Both the position numbers and the translations under genes were made by a program. From Firmicutes bacterium UBA5499 (lineage in GTDB: Bacteria; Bacillota; DTU084), in assembly GCA_002426275.1 (NCBI GenBank), contig DIPB01000160.1, positions 11,834 to 17,931 of the forward strand: DNA of 6,098 bases. Direction: 5' to 3'. Each line of letters starts with the position of its first letter. Position 1 is the first letter of the stretch. The notes beneath the pieces were generated by a model. The model worked only from the letters and a program-made list of their open reading frames with translations, ran no database searches and was not told where the DNA came from. This document shows, one piece after another, positions 4,489 to 6,098 of the stretch.

Positions 4489-5754
4489 CTAGCTAATCTT
4501 CATCACAGCCTCTAAGGCGAGGCAGGACGCGATTTGGACCTGACTGCGGCAGATTCCGCCTTGAAGATAAACAATATAAGGCGGACAGAGCGGACCGTCA
4601 GCGCTGAGCTCTATGGAAGAGCCTTCAATGAAAGTGCCGCCCGCCATGATCACTTCATGGCTGTATCCAGCCATAGGCGCCGGCACAGGAGTCACATCGC
4701 TGTCCACTGGGCCGGCTTGCTGTATGGCTTTACAGAAAGCTTGCAGCCTCTGGGGACTGCCGAGGCTGATTGCTGCGACGATATCTCCCCTTTGCTCCGA
4801 GCTTGCCGGCGAGACGGGAAAACCAGACAGTTCAAAGATTCTGCTGGCAAACGTTGCTCCGGCCAAAGCCTCAGCCACCACTAATGGAGCCTGAAAAAAA
4901 CCTTGCAGATAAGTGCGCGCAAGCCCGCCGCTACTTCCCACCTTGCCTGCCAAGCCAGGAGCCGTAAGATGGCTTGCAGCGCGCTGAATTAAGTCTTCCC
5001 TGCCGACAAGATAACCGCCGTACGGCGCTAAGGCGCCGCCGGGATTCTTAATTAAGGAGCCTGCCATCAAGTCCACACCGACATCCGTCGGCTCTTCAGC
5101 TTCCACAAACTCGCCGTAACAATTATCGCAAAAGATCACGGCATCTGAAACAGACCGTACTGCGCGCACTATCTCCTTTATTTGATCCACGGTCAGCGCG
5201 CTTCGCCAACTATAACCTCTGGAACGCTGAATGGCCACTACCTTCGTCTTGGCAGTTACGGCTTTAACAATGGCAGCCAGATCCGGTTTGCCGCCGGATA
5301 AAGGCACTTGCCCATAACTTATCCCCCACTCCCGCAGCGTACCTACCGCAGCTCCTTCCGTACCAATAACAGTGCGCAGGGTATCATAGGGCTGACCAGT
5401 TGCCGAAAGCAGCTGATCTCCCGGACGCAGCAGGCCAAAGAGAGCCGCGGTGATGGCATGAGTGCCGGAAACAATCTGAGGCCGCACCAAAGCCGCCTGC
5501 GTGCCAAAAAACGCGGCGAAGATTCCTTCTAAAGCGTCTCTGCCAAAATCAGAGTACCCATAGCCTGTGCTGCCAGCAAAATGATGAGCCCCCAGGCCGA
5601 ACTCTTGGCAGGCTCTGAGCACCTTGAGGTGATTTTCCCTTCCCAGCTCGGCATATTCCTGCCACTGAGAGGAAAGATCTCGCTCCGCGGTTTGCGCAAG
5701 CTTGACGATGTTATCCGAGAGCCCCCAGCTAGCAGCTATTTTTTGCCAATTCAA
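4489..5754 (-). CDS. Methionine gamma-lyase family protein (YnbB/'aluminium resistance' type PLP enzyme)
   Basis: This 421-residue protein belongs to the PLP-dependent Met_gamma_lyase family (fold type I, related to Cys/Met metabolism enzymes), often annotated as aluminium resistance protein and called YnbB in Bacillus. The true substrate of this branch is not well established. Visible motifs: [15 protein letters not shown] (59-73), the cofactor phosphate-binding region SGTHAI (96-101), SRGYSWR (178-184), [11 protein letters not shown] (208-218) with D210 likely contacting the pyridine nitrogen, and SLIKNPGG (233-240) with K236 the probable Schiff-base lysine. The C-terminal [21 protein letters not shown] (364-384) is also typical. 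The length is normal. It starts with TTG at 5754, inside the stop of the upstream aminotransferase gene (TTGA overlap). The ribosome binding site is weak (GCGGGG about 10 nt away), so translation is probably coupled. No damage is seen. Confidence 0.93.
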   Translation of the reverse strand: MNWQKIAASWGLSDNIVKLAQTAERDLSSQWQEYAELGRENHLKVLRACQEFGLGAHHFAGSTGYGYSDFGRDALEGIFAAFFGTQAALVRPQIVSGTHAITAALFGLLRPGDQLLSATGQPYDTLRTVIGTEGAAVGTLREWGISYGQVPLSGGKPDLAAIVKAVTAKTKVVAIQRSRGYSWRSALTVDQIKEIVRAVRSVSDAVIFCDNCYGEFVEAEEPTDVGVDLMAGSLIKNPGGALAPYGGYLVGREDLIQRAASHLTAPGLAGKVGSSGGLARTYLQGFFQAPLVVAEALAGATFASRIFELSGFPVSPASSEQRGDIVAAISLGSPQRLQAFCKAIQQAGPVDSDVTPVPAPMAGYSHEVIMAGGTFIEGSSIELSADGPLCPPYIVYLQGGICRSQVQIASCLALEAVMKIS

Positions 5755-6098
5755 GCGAACTTGAGCCCCGCTTTCTGGATTCTTTGCAATCCTTCCTGCA
5801 GCCTCTCGGTTGGCAAGGTAATGGACATCCGGAAATAGCCTTCGCCGCTTTCTCCGTATCCAATCCCAGGCGTCACCACCACGCCGGCTTTCTCCAGCAA
5901 TAAGGCGGCGAAATCGGCAGAACTCATGCCCTCTGGCACAGGAGCCCAGACGTAAATGGTGGCTTTGGGCTTTTCCAGCGGCCAGCCCAAGCTATTGAGG
6001 CCTTCCACCAACAAGTCGCGCCTGTGGGTATAGATCTTGATATTATCCGCCAGACAATCTTGCGGCCCTGTCAAAGCTTCGACGCCAGCATACTGGAT
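5751..6098 (-). CDS. dapL: LL-diaminopimelate aminotransferase-type class I aminotransferase (C-terminal part)
   Basis: Only the last 115 residues are present; the 5' end, including the PLP lysine, lies beyond the right edge. The visible part begins [15 protein letters not shown] and continues with [13 protein letters not shown] (45-57 of the fragment), [16 protein letters not shown] (67-82) and [10 protein letters not shown] (85-94). R90 of the fragment fits the arginine that binds the substrate alpha-carboxylate in class I aminotransferases. The combination VWAPVPEG and [13 protein letters not shown] is characteristic of DapL-like enzymes, which convert tetrahydrodipicolinate directly to LL-diaminopimelate for lysine and cell-wall synthesis. 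An aspartate/alanine-type aminotransferase of the same fold cannot be excluded from a fragment. The stop overlaps the TTG start of the methionine gamma-lyase family gene by 4 nt, so the two are in one operon. Confidence 0.75.
   Translation of the reverse strand: MQYAGVEALTGPQDCLADNIKIYTHRRDLLVEGLNSLGWPLEKPKATIYVWAPVPEGMSSADFAALLLEKAGVVVTPGIGYGESGEGYFRMSITLPTERLQEGLQRIQKAGLKFA

Noticed and set aside
4006..5838. Plus-strand open frames within 4006-5838
   Set aside because: All are antisense shadows of speD, the methionine gamma-lyase family gene and the dapL-like gene.

Overview
The window reads as chromosomal DNA of an endospore-forming Bacillota bacterium, probably of the Clostridia or Negativicutes type. 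The reasons are a canonical sporulation/transition-phase sigma factor SigH, strong AGGAGG ribosome binding sites, sigma-A-like promoters, a short bacterial SpeD, a YnbB-type methionine gamma-lyase family protein and a DapL-type aminotransferase. I cannot name a genus from the sequence alone. All recognisable housekeeping genes lie on the minus strand. Lines sampled by hand in surE and in the methionine gamma-lyase family gene are about 53% G+C.

Layout, read in the direction of minus-strand transcription (right to left). From 6098 to 4489 are the 3' end of a dapL-like aminotransferase gene and, overlapping it by 4 nt, a complete methionine gamma-lyase family gene closed by a weak terminator. 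Directly after it come a good promoter (TTGACA-16-TAAAAT), a roughly 50-nt leader that can pair with its own ribosome binding site, and speD (3988-4362). SpeD makes the aminopropyl donor for spermidine. The speD stop codon is embedded in a perfect Shine-Dalgarno sequence that has no gene behind it, and a hairpin follows about 65 nt on.

The middle (about 2420-3880) is the accessory part. It holds a decayed N-terminal fragment of an IS1634-like (DUF4277) transposase on the minus strand. Beside it, on the plus strand, is a 119-residue predicted exported protein of unknown function at only about 28% G+C, with its own extended -10 promoter and ribosome binding site. About 570 bp further left have no gene I can support.

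From 2419 down to 1 is a probable operon sigH - mgtC/sapB - surE - unknown membrane or exported protein (truncated by the window edge). It is read from a promoter at 2377-2405 whose -35 hexamer lies inside a perfect 7-bp inverted repeat. Spacing is tight: the mgtC ribosome binding site includes the sigH stop codon.

The least explained parts are the AT-rich exported-protein gene next to the transposase remnant, the dyads upstream of sigH, and the speD leader together with the orphan ribosome binding site. No CRISPR array, tRNA, rRNA or obvious defence system is visible.
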